Source: RH-AL1 sp965198485
GTDB taxonomy: Bacteria > Pseudomonadota > Alphaproteobacteria > Rhizobiales > Beijerinckiaceae
Length of the DNA stretch: 64,000 nucleotides
Reading direction: 5' to 3'
Assembly (NCBI GenBank): GCA_965198485.1
Contig: CBDAPQ010000005.1
Location: forward strand, 1,984,001 to 2,048,000
The notes beneath the pieces are model-generated. The model saw nothing but the letters and a program-made list of their open reading frames with translations, searched no databases and was not told the DNA's origin. The position numbers were made by a program, and so were the translations under genes. The first letter of the stretch is position 1; each line of letters starts with the position of its first letter. Positions 8,588 to 18,811 of this stretch are shown here, one piece after another.

Positions 8588-8695
8588 GCCGTAAGGCAGG
8601 AGGTCGCCGGGCTTCTCGACAAAACCGTTTGGACGTCGTGACGTCCTTTCAACTCTCGCATCGCGCCGGCTGCAGGTCGGCAGACGCCTTAACTG

Positions 8696-9830
8696 TCAGA
8701 AAGTTGGCGGACCGACCTCTCCTCGCGACTTGTGATGGAGCATGGAGTGCTTCCGTCCATAAACGAAATAGGCCACCAGCCCGATCGCGAGCCATACCAG
8801 CAGGCGTACCCACGTGAGCGGCGGCAGGCCCATCATCAATATCAGGCAAAAGGCGATGCCGAGCAGCGCGACCAAAGGCACGCCGGCACGCGGAACGGGC
8901 GGAAGACCGTGGCATCGTTGCGACGCAGGGAGATCACGGCGCCGCACACGAGGATGAAGGCGAGCAGCGTCCCGATCGAGACCACCTCGCTGAGGAAGTC
9001 GATCGGCGCCACCGCCGCGACGAACGCGACGAGCACCCCGATGAGCGACTGGCTGAGGTAAGGCGTGCCGAACTTTGGGTGGACCTTCGAGAAGAGGCCG
9101 GGCAGCAGCATATCGTTGGGCCATGTTGTAGAAGATGCGGGTCTGACCGAAGAGCGACACGAGGATTGGGTGGTCAAACCCGTCAGCGCCCGATCTTGAT
9201 CAGCACCGATAACCAGGAGATCCCCATCGCGTCGGTCGCGCGTGCGATCGGATCTGCCACGTCAAGGCTCTTGTAGGGAACGATCCCGGTCAGGACGCCG
9301 TCAACGAGCGCGAAGAGCAGCGTGCAGATGACCAGGGTGCCGATGATGCCGCGCGGCATATCGCACTGCGGGTTTTTGGCCTCCTGCGCGGCACAGGAGA
9401 CGGCATCGAAGCCGATGTAGGCGTAGAACACGACAGAGGCGTATCCCGACCAGCTAACGGCCACCGTCGACGCGCCCATCGCTTATTCGAGGATGAGATC
9501 CCACCCGATCATCCAGGCGAACAATTCGCCGAGGGTCGCGTAAGTGTAGGTGTAGCTGGAGCCGCACACCGGCAGCATCGCGGCGAGCTCGCAGTAGCAC
9601 AGGCCGACGAAGGCGCAGGCGATGGCTCCGAATAAGAAGATCCCCGGGCCGGCGAGCTGCGCCGCCGCGGGGCCGGTGAGCACGAAGATGCCGGCGCCGA
9701 TGATGGCTCCTATGCCAATGGCGGCAATGCTCGTCAGCCCGAGCGTCTTCGTCATGTGACGGGTATCTTCGGCGCCCGACGGGACGATGTCGTCGATCGA
9801 CTTGCGCGCGATCAGCTTCTGCATGTCCAT
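8696..9830 (-). pseudogene. Amino-acid permease (APC family), decayed
   Basis: Reading leftward from MDMQKLIARKSIDD at 9830, the APC N-terminus is intact (TSIAAIGIGAIIGAGIFVLT). It meets an in-frame TAA at 9483-9485, where relatives have Tyr in LEYA. Homology resumes at once (AMGASTVAVSWSGY) but then jumps to FYAYIGFDAV, missing several membrane segments. Further frame changes follow near 9180 and 9120 (SLFGQTRIFYNMA, then FSKVHPKFGTPYLSQSLIG) and near 8890 (VALLGIAFCLILMMGLPPLT). A nonsense change, an internal deletion and several frameshifts make this a clear pseudogene of a cationic amino-acid/polyamine-type transporter. Confidence 0.88.
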
Positions 9831-9997
9831 CGCCGTCTCCGGGCGGGCGCGTCCGCCGCGGCTGCGACGATCGACCGAGCCAGCCGCGTCGCAAATGAAG
9901 TGCCATGGACCACGCGGTTTCCGCCGCCGCGTCAATGCTTTCCAAGCTGCTTTGGTCCCGCTTGCGAGGGCACCTTATTCGCGCTAGCGTCACCTTC

Positions 9998-10086
9998 AAG
10001 CCACAGGGGTGCTGCGTCCAGCGACGCGGCTGAGATCATACCCATCGAACCTGAACCTGGGTAATGCCAGCGCAGGGACCGGCCGC
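9998..10086 (+). ncRNA. TPP riboswitch (THI element)
   Basis: The conserved core is present in order: CAGGGGTGC, GGCTGAGATCATACCC, then GAACCTGAACCTGGGTAATG and CCAGCGCAGGGA. It sits about 55 bases upstream of thiC and would shut off thiamine synthesis when thiamine pyrophosphate is bound. Confidence 0.95.
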
Positions 10087-10140
10087 GATCATGCCCTAGT
10101 CGCGCCAGGCCTTTGCGCATCTTCTTCCGGAGAACGCGCG

Positions 10141-12003
<1,863 letters not shown>

Positions 12004-12015
12004 TCGACAGCTCTA

Positions 12016-12048
12016 GCGTGATCTCGCCCGTGATCACGCCGAGTTTTA
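12016..12048 (+). terminator. Probable thiC terminator
   Basis: A perfect 8-bp inverted repeat, GCGTGATC (12016-12023) with GATCACGC (12032-12039), lies 13 bases after the thiC stop and is followed by CGAGTTTTATC. Confidence 0.5.
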
Positions 12049-12084
12049 TCGCCTTGGGAGAACACGATCTATCGCTTCGGCGGT

Positions 12085-12402
12085 CTAGTAGTACCCGTAA
12101 CCACCACAGAGGCCGGCGGCCAAGCGGATCGGCCCGCAACGATAGCCATAGTACCCTCCGCCATAACCATAACCTCGGCCGCCAAAGCCCCGTCCATATC
12201 CGCGGCCATTGAAGCCGCGCCCACCGAAGCCGCGACCACCGCCGAAGCCGCCGTGACCCCCATGACCGCCGCCGCCGTGACCGCCACCACCATGGCCTCC
12301 ACCGCCACCGCGGGCATCTGCGAGCGTGGGCACCCCGATAACGCCAAATGAAAGTGTCACAGTCGCTGCGGCAACCAACATCTTACGCTTGGTTTTCATC
12401 AT
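12085..12402 (-). CDS. Secreted glycine-rich protein
   Basis: 105 residues. The signal peptide is clear (MMKTKRKMLVAAATV, hydrophobic core, ADA-R). Then comes a GGGGHGGGGHGG block, followed by GFGGRGF/GRGYGRG repeats and a Tyr/Gly-rich end containing two cysteines. Such small glycine-rich exported proteins are common in rhizobia and methylobacteria, but I know of no defined function. Its composition suggests a disordered envelope or extracellular protein; the His residues could bind metal, which is speculation. Confidence 0.7.
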   Translation of the reverse strand: MMKTKRKMLVAAATVTLSFGVIGVPTLADARGGGGGHGGGGHGGGGHGGHGGFGGGRGFGGRGFNGRGYGRGFGGRGYGYGGGYYGYRCGPIRLAAGLCGGYGYY

Positions 12403-12550
12403 TTGCTGTCCTCGCTCCGCCGCTAAACCATGCAGTGGCTGAAACGATCCGGCAGAGAGTGCGCATCGTCCAACATGCTTAGCGCATTCGCGACGCGGAC
12501 GGGGAAGACGCGGCCACGGCCGCCTTTCGTTGTGATGATCAATCTGGCGA

Positions 12551-12781
12551 TCAGCGTCGCATTGGGTCGAGACTGCGGGCCGCCAGCATCGTGACCAACG
12601 TCAGCCCAACGGCTACGGCGGTCCACTCGAAAGCGGAAGAGATGCTGACGCGGCCATAGGCGGCCGAGCAGAGTTCAAAGGGGATGAGCGCCACGCTGGC
12701 AGCCGTCACGAGGAAGGCGGAAAGACGCACGAGGGCGGCGGCGGACGAGGATGGATGGTGTCGCGAACGGACGTTGATCAT
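12551..12781 (-). CDS. Small membrane protein, hypothetical
   Basis: 76 residues from the ATG at 12781, chosen for the GGGAAGG ribosome site 6 bases upstream; a longer open frame reaches 12907. Two hydrophobic stretches (LVRLSAFLVTAASVALIPF and WTAVAVGLTLVTMLAA) suggest two membrane helices. No family recognised. It may be monocistronic. Confidence 0.5.
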   Translation of the reverse strand: MINVRSRHHPSSSAAALVRLSAFLVTAASVALIPFELCSAAYGRVSISSAFEWTAVAVGLTLVTMLAARSLDPMRR

Positions 12782-12946
12782 CGTGACCTTCCCGAAATCG
12801 CACCAGAGCTGGTGCTGCACTGCAATATGCACTCGTTTGTCAATCCTGCCAACAGGATGAGGCCTGCTGCGAGGCGCTGCAGCGCCGTCGTGCGTGCAGC
12901 GCAGCATCAGGAACGATGTCGCATGGTCACGACTCGCTTAGCCGCA

Positions 12947-13861
12947 CTACCGTCCCGAGTTGCGCAGCACGATGCAGACACCGCCGGTGGATTGGAGACG
13001 CTTGCACAACTGGTTGCTGCTGGTGCGATCGTCCCGCTCGACCTGCGCGACGTAGCGTTTGATCGGCTCGCCGCCGATGCGGCGATGGACGATGGTGGGC
13101 GTGATCGGACCAAGAACCGCGCTGTGGCTGGCGCGCACGATCGCCCATTCGCGCAGTACCGCGTCGCGACTGAGCGCGCCGACGATGATCACCGACCAGG
13201 GTTTCGGGGGTGGCGTGTTGGGATCGATCGGGGCAGCGAGCGGCGCGGCCCTTCGGCCAGCCTCGCCGGCGAAAGCGAGGCAGGAGAAGCCGGGCTCGGA
13301 GGTGAGTTCGGGCGGATGCGGGCCGCGCCAGGATTGGACGTCGTGCCCAGTGATGGTGATGACGTAATCGAGGGTCTCCTGCGGAAGGAACGCGCCGGCA
13401 CCTCCGGCGAGCCAACGCCCAACGCGGCCGGGGCCGGCGTTGTAAGCCGCCGCCGCCAGCCCCCAATTGCCGAACTGGACGTGCAGGTCCTTGAGGTAGC
13501 CGGCGGATTCCTCCAGCGCGCGGGTGGGTTCGAACGGGTCGAGCAAGCCGCGCTCGCCCGCCGTCGCCGGCATGAACTGGGCAACGCCTTGAGCTCCGGC
13601 GGGGCTGCGCGCCGCCGGGTCGAAGCGGCTTTCCTGCCAGATCAGCCGGGTGAAGAAGCCGAGCGGCAGGACATCTTTGTGGGCAGCTGCCTCCAATGCC
13701 CCGCAGAGAGTGGCGGTGGCGGGTGCGACGGTCGCAGGCGCCATCGCTGCGGCAGTGGTCGTGGCAGGCTTGTCGGGACGTGCAGCCGTGACAGCCGGCG
13801 TGGTCTCGGCCCGCGCCGACGCTATCAGGGCTAGCAGGATCAGGACGGGAGCGGCGCGCAT
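12947..13861 (-). CDS. Exported lytic transglycosylase (SLT domain)
   Basis: 304 residues with a signal peptide (MRAAPVLILLALIASARA), a Thr/Ala-rich linker, and an SLT/goose-lysozyme-like domain. The catalytic Glu is in LIWQESRFDPAARS, with GAQGVAQFMPATA and AAAYNAGPGRV in the expected order. It cleaves peptidoglycan glycan strands to 1,6-anhydro products in the periplasm. The C-terminal ~90 residues (SVIIVGALSRDAVLREWAIV onward) look like a SPOR-type peptidoglycan-binding fold. Divergent from pdhA. Confidence 0.86.
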   Translation of the reverse strand: MRAAPVLILLALIASARAETTPAVTAARPDKPATTTAAAMAPATVAPATATLCGALEAAAHKDVLPLGFFTRLIWQESRFDPAARSPAGAQGVAQFMPATAGERGLLDPFEPTRALEESAGYLKDLHVQFGNWGLAAAAYNAGPGRVGRWLAGGAGAFLPQETLDYVITITGHDVQSWRGPHPPELTSEPGFSCLAFAGEAGRRAAPLAAPIDPNTPPPKPWSVIIVGALSRDAVLREWAIVRASHSAVLGPITPTIVHRRIGGEPIKRYVAQVERDDRTSSNQLCKRLQSTGGVCIVLRNSGR

Positions 13862-14073
13862 CGCGCCCCGCAGAACTCAACTTCGTGTCGGGCGCGAGGC
13901 GTCCTCTGCCCAAAGTGGGTCGACCTAATTCGCACGTCTGCCATGTGCTGACTCGCTTCGAGGAAGAAAACGCGAGACTTCCGAAGGAGTTGTGCCGCAC
14001 CGCCTTTCGAGCCGCCCGGCTCGCCAACCTGCCGAACAGCGTGTACCTGTTCAGTGACACAGGAGCATCGTCC

Positions 14074-15087
14074 ATGGCCGACACCATGACGGCGCCGGCA
14101 CTCGGCATCACCACCCCGCCGCCCGTCGCCTTTACGCGCGAACAGGAGCTCGAGGCCTACCGCCGCATGCTGCTGATCCGCCGCTTCGAGGAGCGCGCCG
14201 GTCAGATGTACGGCATGGGGCTGATCGGCGGCTTCTGCCATCTTTACATTGGTCAGGAGGCCGTCGTGACCGGCCTCATGCTTGAGGCCAAGCCCGGCGA
14301 CCAGACCATTACCGCCTATCGCGACCACGGACACATGCTGGCCTGCGGTCTCGATCCGAGGGGCGTCATGGCCGAGTTGACCGGGCGTCGCGGCGGCCTC
14401 AGCAAGGGCAAGGGCGGCTCGATGCACATGTTCTCTAAGGAGAGGCATTTCTACGGCGGCCACGGCATCGTCGGCGCCCAGGTGCCGCTCGGCACCGGGC
14501 TGGCTTTCGCCAATCGTTACCGCGGCAACGGTAATGTCACCTTTACCTATTTCGGCGACGGCGCCTCCAACCAAGGCCAGGTCTACGAAGCCTTCAACAT
14601 GGCCGAGCTGTGGAAGCTGCCGGTCGTTTACGTAATCGAGAACAATCGCTACGCCATGGGCACGTCGATCCAGCGCTCCTCGGCGCTGACCGACCTCTCG
14701 AAGCGTGGCCAGAGCTTCAACATTCCCGGCTTCCAGGTCGACGGCATGGACGTGCGCGCCGTCAAGGCTGCGGCCGACCTGGCGCTGGAATGGTGCCGTG
14801 GCGGCCAGGGACCGATCATCCTCGAGATGCAGACCTACCGCTACCGCGGCCATTCGATGTCCGATCCCGCCAAATACCGCACCAAGGATGAGGTGCAGAA
14901 GATGCGCGAGGAGCACGACCCGATCGAGCAGGTGAAGGCGCGCCTGCTGCGCGAGAGCGGTGCCACCGAGGACGAGCTGAAAGCGATCGACCAGGGCGTC
15001 CGCAAGGTGGTAGCCGAGGCGGCGGACTTCGCCACCCACGATGCGGAGCCGGATGCCTCCGAGCTCTGGACCGACATCCTGCACTAG
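14074..15087 (+). CDS. pdhA: Pyruvate dehydrogenase E1 component, alpha subunit
   Basis: 337 residues from ATG 14074 (AGGAG upstream); the longer open frame back to 13885 is not needed. First gene of the PDH operon. The thiamine-diphosphate motif is FGDGASNQGQVYEAFNMAEL with the later N of VIENNRYAMGTS, and the phosphoryl-type loop YRYRGHSMSDPAKYR is conserved. It forms the alpha2beta2 E1 decarboxylase with PdhB. Confidence 0.96.
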   Translation: MADTMTAPALGITTPPPVAFTREQELEAYRRMLLIRRFEERAGQMYGMGLIGGFCHLYIGQEAVVTGLMLEAKPGDQTITAYRDHGHMLACGLDPRGVMAELTGRRGGLSKGKGGSMHMFSKERHFYGGHGIVGAQVPLGTGLAFANRYRGNGNVTFTYFGDGASNQGQVYEAFNMAELWKLPVVYVIENNRYAMGTSIQRSSALTDLSKRGQSFNIPGFQVDGMDVRAVKAAADLALEWCRGGQGPIILEMQTYRYRGHSMSDPAKYRTKDEVQKMREEHDPIEQVKARLLRESGATEDELKAIDQGVRKVVAEAADFATHDAEPDASELWTDILH

Positions 15088-15102
15088 GCATCGAAGGCGA
15101 CC

Positions 15103-16560
15103 ATGGCGACCAACATCCTGATGCCGGCGCTGTCTCCCACGATGGAGCAGGGCACGCTGTCCAAATGGCTGAAGAAGGAGGGCGATGCCGTGCGTTCCGG
15201 TGATGTCATCGCCGAGATCGAGACCGACAAGGCGACGATGGAGGTCGAAGCGGTCGACGAGGGCACGCTGGCCAGGATCCTGGTGCCGGACGGCACCGAA
15301 AACGTCGCCGTCAACACGCCGATCGCGATCATCACGGAAGAGGGCGAGGATGTCTCCGCCGCTCCCTCGCCGGGCAACGGTGCAGCAATGCCCGACCCCT
15401 CGCAGGTCGCCGCGACGCGGCCTGGCACCGGAGAAGGCGCCTCTTTGGAGAGCATGGGCGGCGAAAAGCCGGCATCCACGGCCAAGACCGACTCGGATGG
15501 TCCTGTCGCGACCGAGGCCGCCGCCGCCCCTGATCCCGAATTCCCGGCCGATGCCAAGATGGTGCCGACCACCGTACGCGAGGCTTTGCGCGACGCCATG
15601 GCCGAAGAGATGCGCCGCGATCCCGACGTCTTCGTCATGGGCGAGGAGGTCGCCGAATATCAGGGCGCCTACAAGATCACCCAGGGGCTGCTGCAGGAGT
15701 TCGGCGGCAAGCGCGTGGTCGACACGCCGATCACCGAGCACGGCTTCGCCGGCCTGGGCGTCGGCGCCGCAATGGCCGGGCTGAAGCCAATCGTCGAGTT
15801 CATGACCTTCAACTTCGCCATGCAGGCGATGGACCAGATCATCAATTCCGCCGCCAAGACGCTCTACATGTCGGGCGGGCAGATGGGCTGCCCCGTTGTG
15901 TTCCGTGGTCCCAATGGCGCCGCCGCTCGCGTCGGCGCGCAGCATAGCCAGGACTACTCGGCCTGGTACTCCTCCGTGCCCGGTCTGAAGGTCGTCGCGC
16001 CCTACAGCGCCGCCGACGCCAAGGGACTTCTCAAGAGCGCCATCCGCGATCCCAACCCGGTGATCTTCCTCGAAAACGAGATCCTTTACGGCCATAGCTT
16101 CGACGTGCCCGAAGGGGACGACTTCACCGTGCCCATCGGCAAGGCGCGCGTGGCGCGCGAGGGCAAGGACGTCACCATCGTCACCTTCTCGATCGGCATG
16201 ACCTACGCGCTCAAGGCCGCCGAGGCGCTCGCTAAAGAGGGCATCGAGGCCGAGGTCATCGACCTGCGTACGCTGCGCCCGATGGATACCGAAACGATCT
16301 TCGCTTCGGTCCGCAAGACGCATCGTTGCGTCTCCGTGGAGGAGGGCTGGCCGCAGAGCGGCATCGGCGCCGAGATCATGGCGCAAGTCATGGAGCATGC
16401 TTTCGACGACCTCGACGCGCCCGTGGTGCGGGTCACCGGTAAGGACGTGCCGATGCCTTACGCCGCCAACCTCGAGAAGCTGGCCTTGCCGACTGTCGAG
16501 GACGTCGTCGAAGCCTGCAAGGCGGTATGCTACAGCTTGCGGAGGGTGCTTGATGGTTGA
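15103..16560 (+). CDS. pdhB: Pyruvate dehydrogenase E1 beta with N-terminal lipoyl domain
   Basis: 485 residues. Residues 1-80 form a lipoyl domain with the acceptor Lys in ETDKATMEVEAVDEG. After an Ala/Pro linker comes the E1-beta domain (VREALRDAMAEEMRRDPDVF, then HGFAGLGVGAAMAGLKPI). This E1-beta with its own lipoyl domain is typical of alphaproteobacteria. It begins 15 bases after pdhA. The C-terminus ends CYSLRRVLDG, a few residues beyond the usual CYR, and its last codons overlap the next small gene by 8 bases. Confidence 0.95.
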   Translation: MATNILMPALSPTMEQGTLSKWLKKEGDAVRSGDVIAEIETDKATMEVEAVDEGTLARILVPDGTENVAVNTPIAIITEEGEDVSAAPSPGNGAAMPDPSQVAATRPGTGEGASLESMGGEKPASTAKTDSDGPVATEAAAAPDPEFPADAKMVPTTVREALRDAMAEEMRRDPDVFVMGEEVAEYQGAYKITQGLLQEFGGKRVVDTPITEHGFAGLGVGAAMAGLKPIVEFMTFNFAMQAMDQIINSAAKTLYMSGGQMGCPVVFRGPNGAAARVGAQHSQDYSAWYSSVPGLKVVAPYSAADAKGLLKSAIRDPNPVIFLENEILYGHSFDVPEGDDFTVPIGKARVAREGKDVTIVTFSIGMTYALKAAEALAKEGIEAEVIDLRTLRPMDTETIFASVRKTHRCVSVEEGWPQSGIGAEIMAQVMEHAFDDLDAPVVRVTGKDVPMPYAANLEKLALPTVEDVVEACKAVCYSLRRVLDG

Positions 16561-16783
16561 AGCCACCAACGAGTTCATCGTCGAGCTGCTGCGGCGCATC
16601 CAGGCAGACGTCTTTGATCTCAAGCTCGATGTGCGCGAGATCCGCAACCGTGTCGGCCACATCGAAATACAAGTCGCGAACCTCGAGACACGTATGGCCG
16701 ACCTTTCGAACCGCATAGATCGGCGTGATGAGCAGATGGAGCGCGTGATGCGTCGTCTCGAACTCACCGAAGCCTCTCACTAG
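16553..16783 (+). CDS. Small coiled-coil protein inside the PDH operon
   Basis: 76 residues starting at ATG 16553 (GGAGGG upstream), overlapping the pdhB stop by 8 bases and ending 16 bases before pdhC. The sequence is almost all heptad-like: VELLRRIQADVFDLKLDVRE, then a run of I/V/L positions to RRLELTEASH, so a single long amphipathic helix or coiled coil is expected. No membrane segment, no signal. Similar small coiled-coil proteins occur in Rhizobiales, but I cannot name a function. Tight packing suggests translational coupling with pdhB. Confidence 0.7.
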   Translation: MVEATNEFIVELLRRIQADVFDLKLDVREIRNRVGHIEIQVANLETRMADLSNRIDRRDEQMERVMRRLELTEASH

Positions 16784-16799
16784 GGTTCAGCCAAGCTCC

Positions 16800-18230
16800 A
16801 TGGCCATAGACATTCTTATGCCCGCGCTCTCTCCCACCATGGAGAAGGGCACGCTCTCGAAGTGGCTGAAGAAAGAGGGCGACGCGATCAAGTCGGGCGA
16901 CGTGCTCGCCGAGATCGAGACCGACAAGGCGACCATGGAGGTCGAGGCGGTCGACGAGGGCGTGCTGGCCAGGATCGTGGTGCCGGAGGGCTCGGCCGAC
17001 GTGCCTGTGAACCAGGTGATCGGACTGATCGCGGAGGAGGGCGAGGACGTCTCCGCCGCCGTGCCTACGACCAAGTCGACCGCGCCGGACAAGGCGGAGA
17101 GCGCGAAGGCCGACGACAAGATCCTGCAATATTCCCGCCCGGGCGTCACACCCGGGGCGCCCGCGCCGAGCCTGCCGCCGCAGGATGCCGCTCGGCCGCG
17201 ACAAGCGATGAACGGCCACGCTCCGGCCGCCGCGAGCGAGCGTGACAGGGTGATCGCCTCGCCGCTCGCCCGGCGCCTCGCCAAGCAGGCCGGGCTCGAC
17301 CTTGCGGCTGTCGCCGGCAGTGGTCCGCGCGGCCGCGTCGTCGAGCGCGACGTGCTGGCGGCCGAGAAGGCGCCAAAATCGACAGGCGAGGCACCCGCCG
17401 CGCCATCGGTGACGTCGGCCGCCGCATCGCAGGCTCCAGCCGCTATGTCCGGCAAGACTCCTGACGTGCGCAACGCTGCGGCGCCTGCTGCTTCGGACGA
17501 GACCATCAAGAAGATGTTCGAGGCCGGCAGCTACACCGAGGTGCCGCACGACGCGATGCGCCGCACCATCGCCCGCCGCCTCGTCGAGGCCAAGCAGACG
17601 ATCCCGCACTTCTATCTCGAGCTCGACTGCGAGCTTGACGCGCTGCTGGCCTTGCGCTCCCAGGTCAATGCCGCCGCGCCGCTCGAAAAGGACGGCAAGC
17701 CGCTCTTCAAGGTCTCTGTCAACGACTTCGTCATCAAGGCGCTGGCGCTGGCCCTGCAGCGCGTGCCCGACGCCAACGCCACCTGGACCGAGGGCGCCAT
17801 GCTGCGCCACACGCATTCCGACGTCGGCGTCGCGGTTGCGATCCCCGGCGGCCTCGTCACGCCGGTGGTGCGCCGCGCCGAGGTCAAGACGCTCTCGGCC
17901 ATCTCGCTCGAGATGAAGGATTTCGCCGCGCGCGCCAAGGTCCGCCGTTTGAAGCCCGACGAGTACACCGGCGGCACGACCGCCATCTCCAACCTCGGCA
18001 TGTTCGGCATCAAGAGCTTCGCCGCCGTGATCAACCCGCCCCACGCCACCATCCTGGCGGTCGGGGCCGGGGGAAAGCGTGTGGTGGTGAAGGACGGCGC
18101 GCCGGCGGTGGCGACGGTGATGAGCGTGACGCTCTCCACCGACCACAGGGCCGTCGACGGCGCGCTTGGCGCACAGTTGCTCGACGCCTTCAAGACGCTG
18201 ATCGAGAGGCCCATGAGCATGCTGGTTTGA
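16800..18230 (+). CDS. pdhC: Dihydrolipoamide acetyltransferase (PDH E2)
   Basis: 476 residues. One lipoyl domain (residues 1-80, Lys in ETDKATMEVEAVDEG, nearly identical to that of PdhB), a peripheral-subunit-binding domain (ASPLARRLAKQAGLDLAAVA), and the CoA-dependent acyltransferase domain ending in the catalytic STDHRAVDGALGAQLLDAFK. It builds the core of the complex and transfers acetyl groups to CoA. Confidence 0.95.
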   Translation: MAIDILMPALSPTMEKGTLSKWLKKEGDAIKSGDVLAEIETDKATMEVEAVDEGVLARIVVPEGSADVPVNQVIGLIAEEGEDVSAAVPTTKSTAPDKAESAKADDKILQYSRPGVTPGAPAPSLPPQDAARPRQAMNGHAPAAASERDRVIASPLARRLAKQAGLDLAAVAGSGPRGRVVERDVLAAEKAPKSTGEAPAAPSVTSAAASQAPAAMSGKTPDVRNAAAPAASDETIKKMFEAGSYTEVPHDAMRRTIARRLVEAKQTIPHFYLELDCELDALLALRSQVNAAAPLEKDGKPLFKVSVNDFVIKALALALQRVPDANATWTEGAMLRHTHSDVGVAVAIPGGLVTPVVRRAEVKTLSAISLEMKDFAARAKVRRLKPDEYTGGTTAISNLGMFGIKSFAAVINPPHATILAVGAGGKRVVVKDGAPAVATVMSVTLSTDHRAVDGALGAQLLDAFKTLIERPMSMLV

Positions 18231-18263
18231 GCCGGTCGCGCGAGATGGTGCCGTGCGGTTTCT

Positions 18264-18408
18264 CTCCCCCTTGCAGGGAGGGGCTAGAGGGGTGTCGTGC
18301 CGAGCCTCTTCGATGCAGGATTAGCCGCACCGTTCGAGCTCAGTTTGGAAGCCGGTACGCACGTCCCGACCCCCACCCCTAACCCCTCCCCGCAAGGGGA
18401 AGGGGAAC
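18264..18408. repeat. Inverted pair of GC-rich palindromic repeats upstream of the DUF559 gene
   Basis: A repeat at 18264-18294 containing CCCCCTTGCAGGGAGGGG is followed ~75 bp later by an inverted copy at 18371-18406 containing CCCCTCCCCGCAAGGGG. Each half is itself palindromic around TTGC/GCAA. The pair fills most of the pdhC-DUF559 spacer and resembles small mobile intergenic elements. Confidence 0.65.
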
Positions 18409-18424
18409 CGCCCCGGACGAGATC

Positions 18425-18811
18425 GTGAGCTTTCCAACCTATCAGCCGATCCGTCCTGCGCAATCTCGACGCGCAAAGTCCATGCGCAAAATAATGACCG
18501 AGCCGGAGAAGCGGCTCTGGTGGGCTTTGCGGCGCCGATTGCCAGAGCTGAATTTCAGGCGCCAAATCTTGACCGGCTCCTACAACACCGATTTCTGCTG
18601 CCTTGCCGCGCGGCTGATCGTCGAGGTCGATGGCAACCAGCACGCCACGGACGAGGCGCTTGCCTTCGACGCACGCCGCGCCGTGCTGATCGAGCGCCAC
18701 GGCTTGCGCGTGCTCCGCTTCTCCAACCACGACGTGCTCCGCGTTCTCGACACGATCGCGGCCGCAGCTCATCCCGCGAGCGAAGACGAGGAGATCTCCC
18801 GTTATGACTGA
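18425..18811 (+). CDS. DUF559-domain endonuclease-like protein
   Basis: 128 residues from GTG 18425; an ATG at 18482 (MRKIMTEPEK) is an alternative. The family is a Vsr/PD-(D/E)XK-like nuclease fold. Visible here are MTEPEKRLWWALRRRLPELN, the Asp/Glu-containing core TDFCCLAARLIVEVDGNQHA, and the C-terminal VLRFSNHDVLRVLDTI. It lies inside the PDH operon between pdhC and lpd, overlaps the lpd start by 8 bases, and has the palindromic repeat pair directly upstream. Function of the family is poorly known; nothing links it to pyruvate metabolism. Confidence 0.82.
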   Translation: MSFPTYQPIRPAQSRRAKSMRKIMTEPEKRLWWALRRRLPELNFRRQILTGSYNTDFCCLAARLIVEVDGNQHATDEALAFDARRAVLIERHGLRVLRFSNHDVLRVLDTIAAAAHPASEDEEISRYD

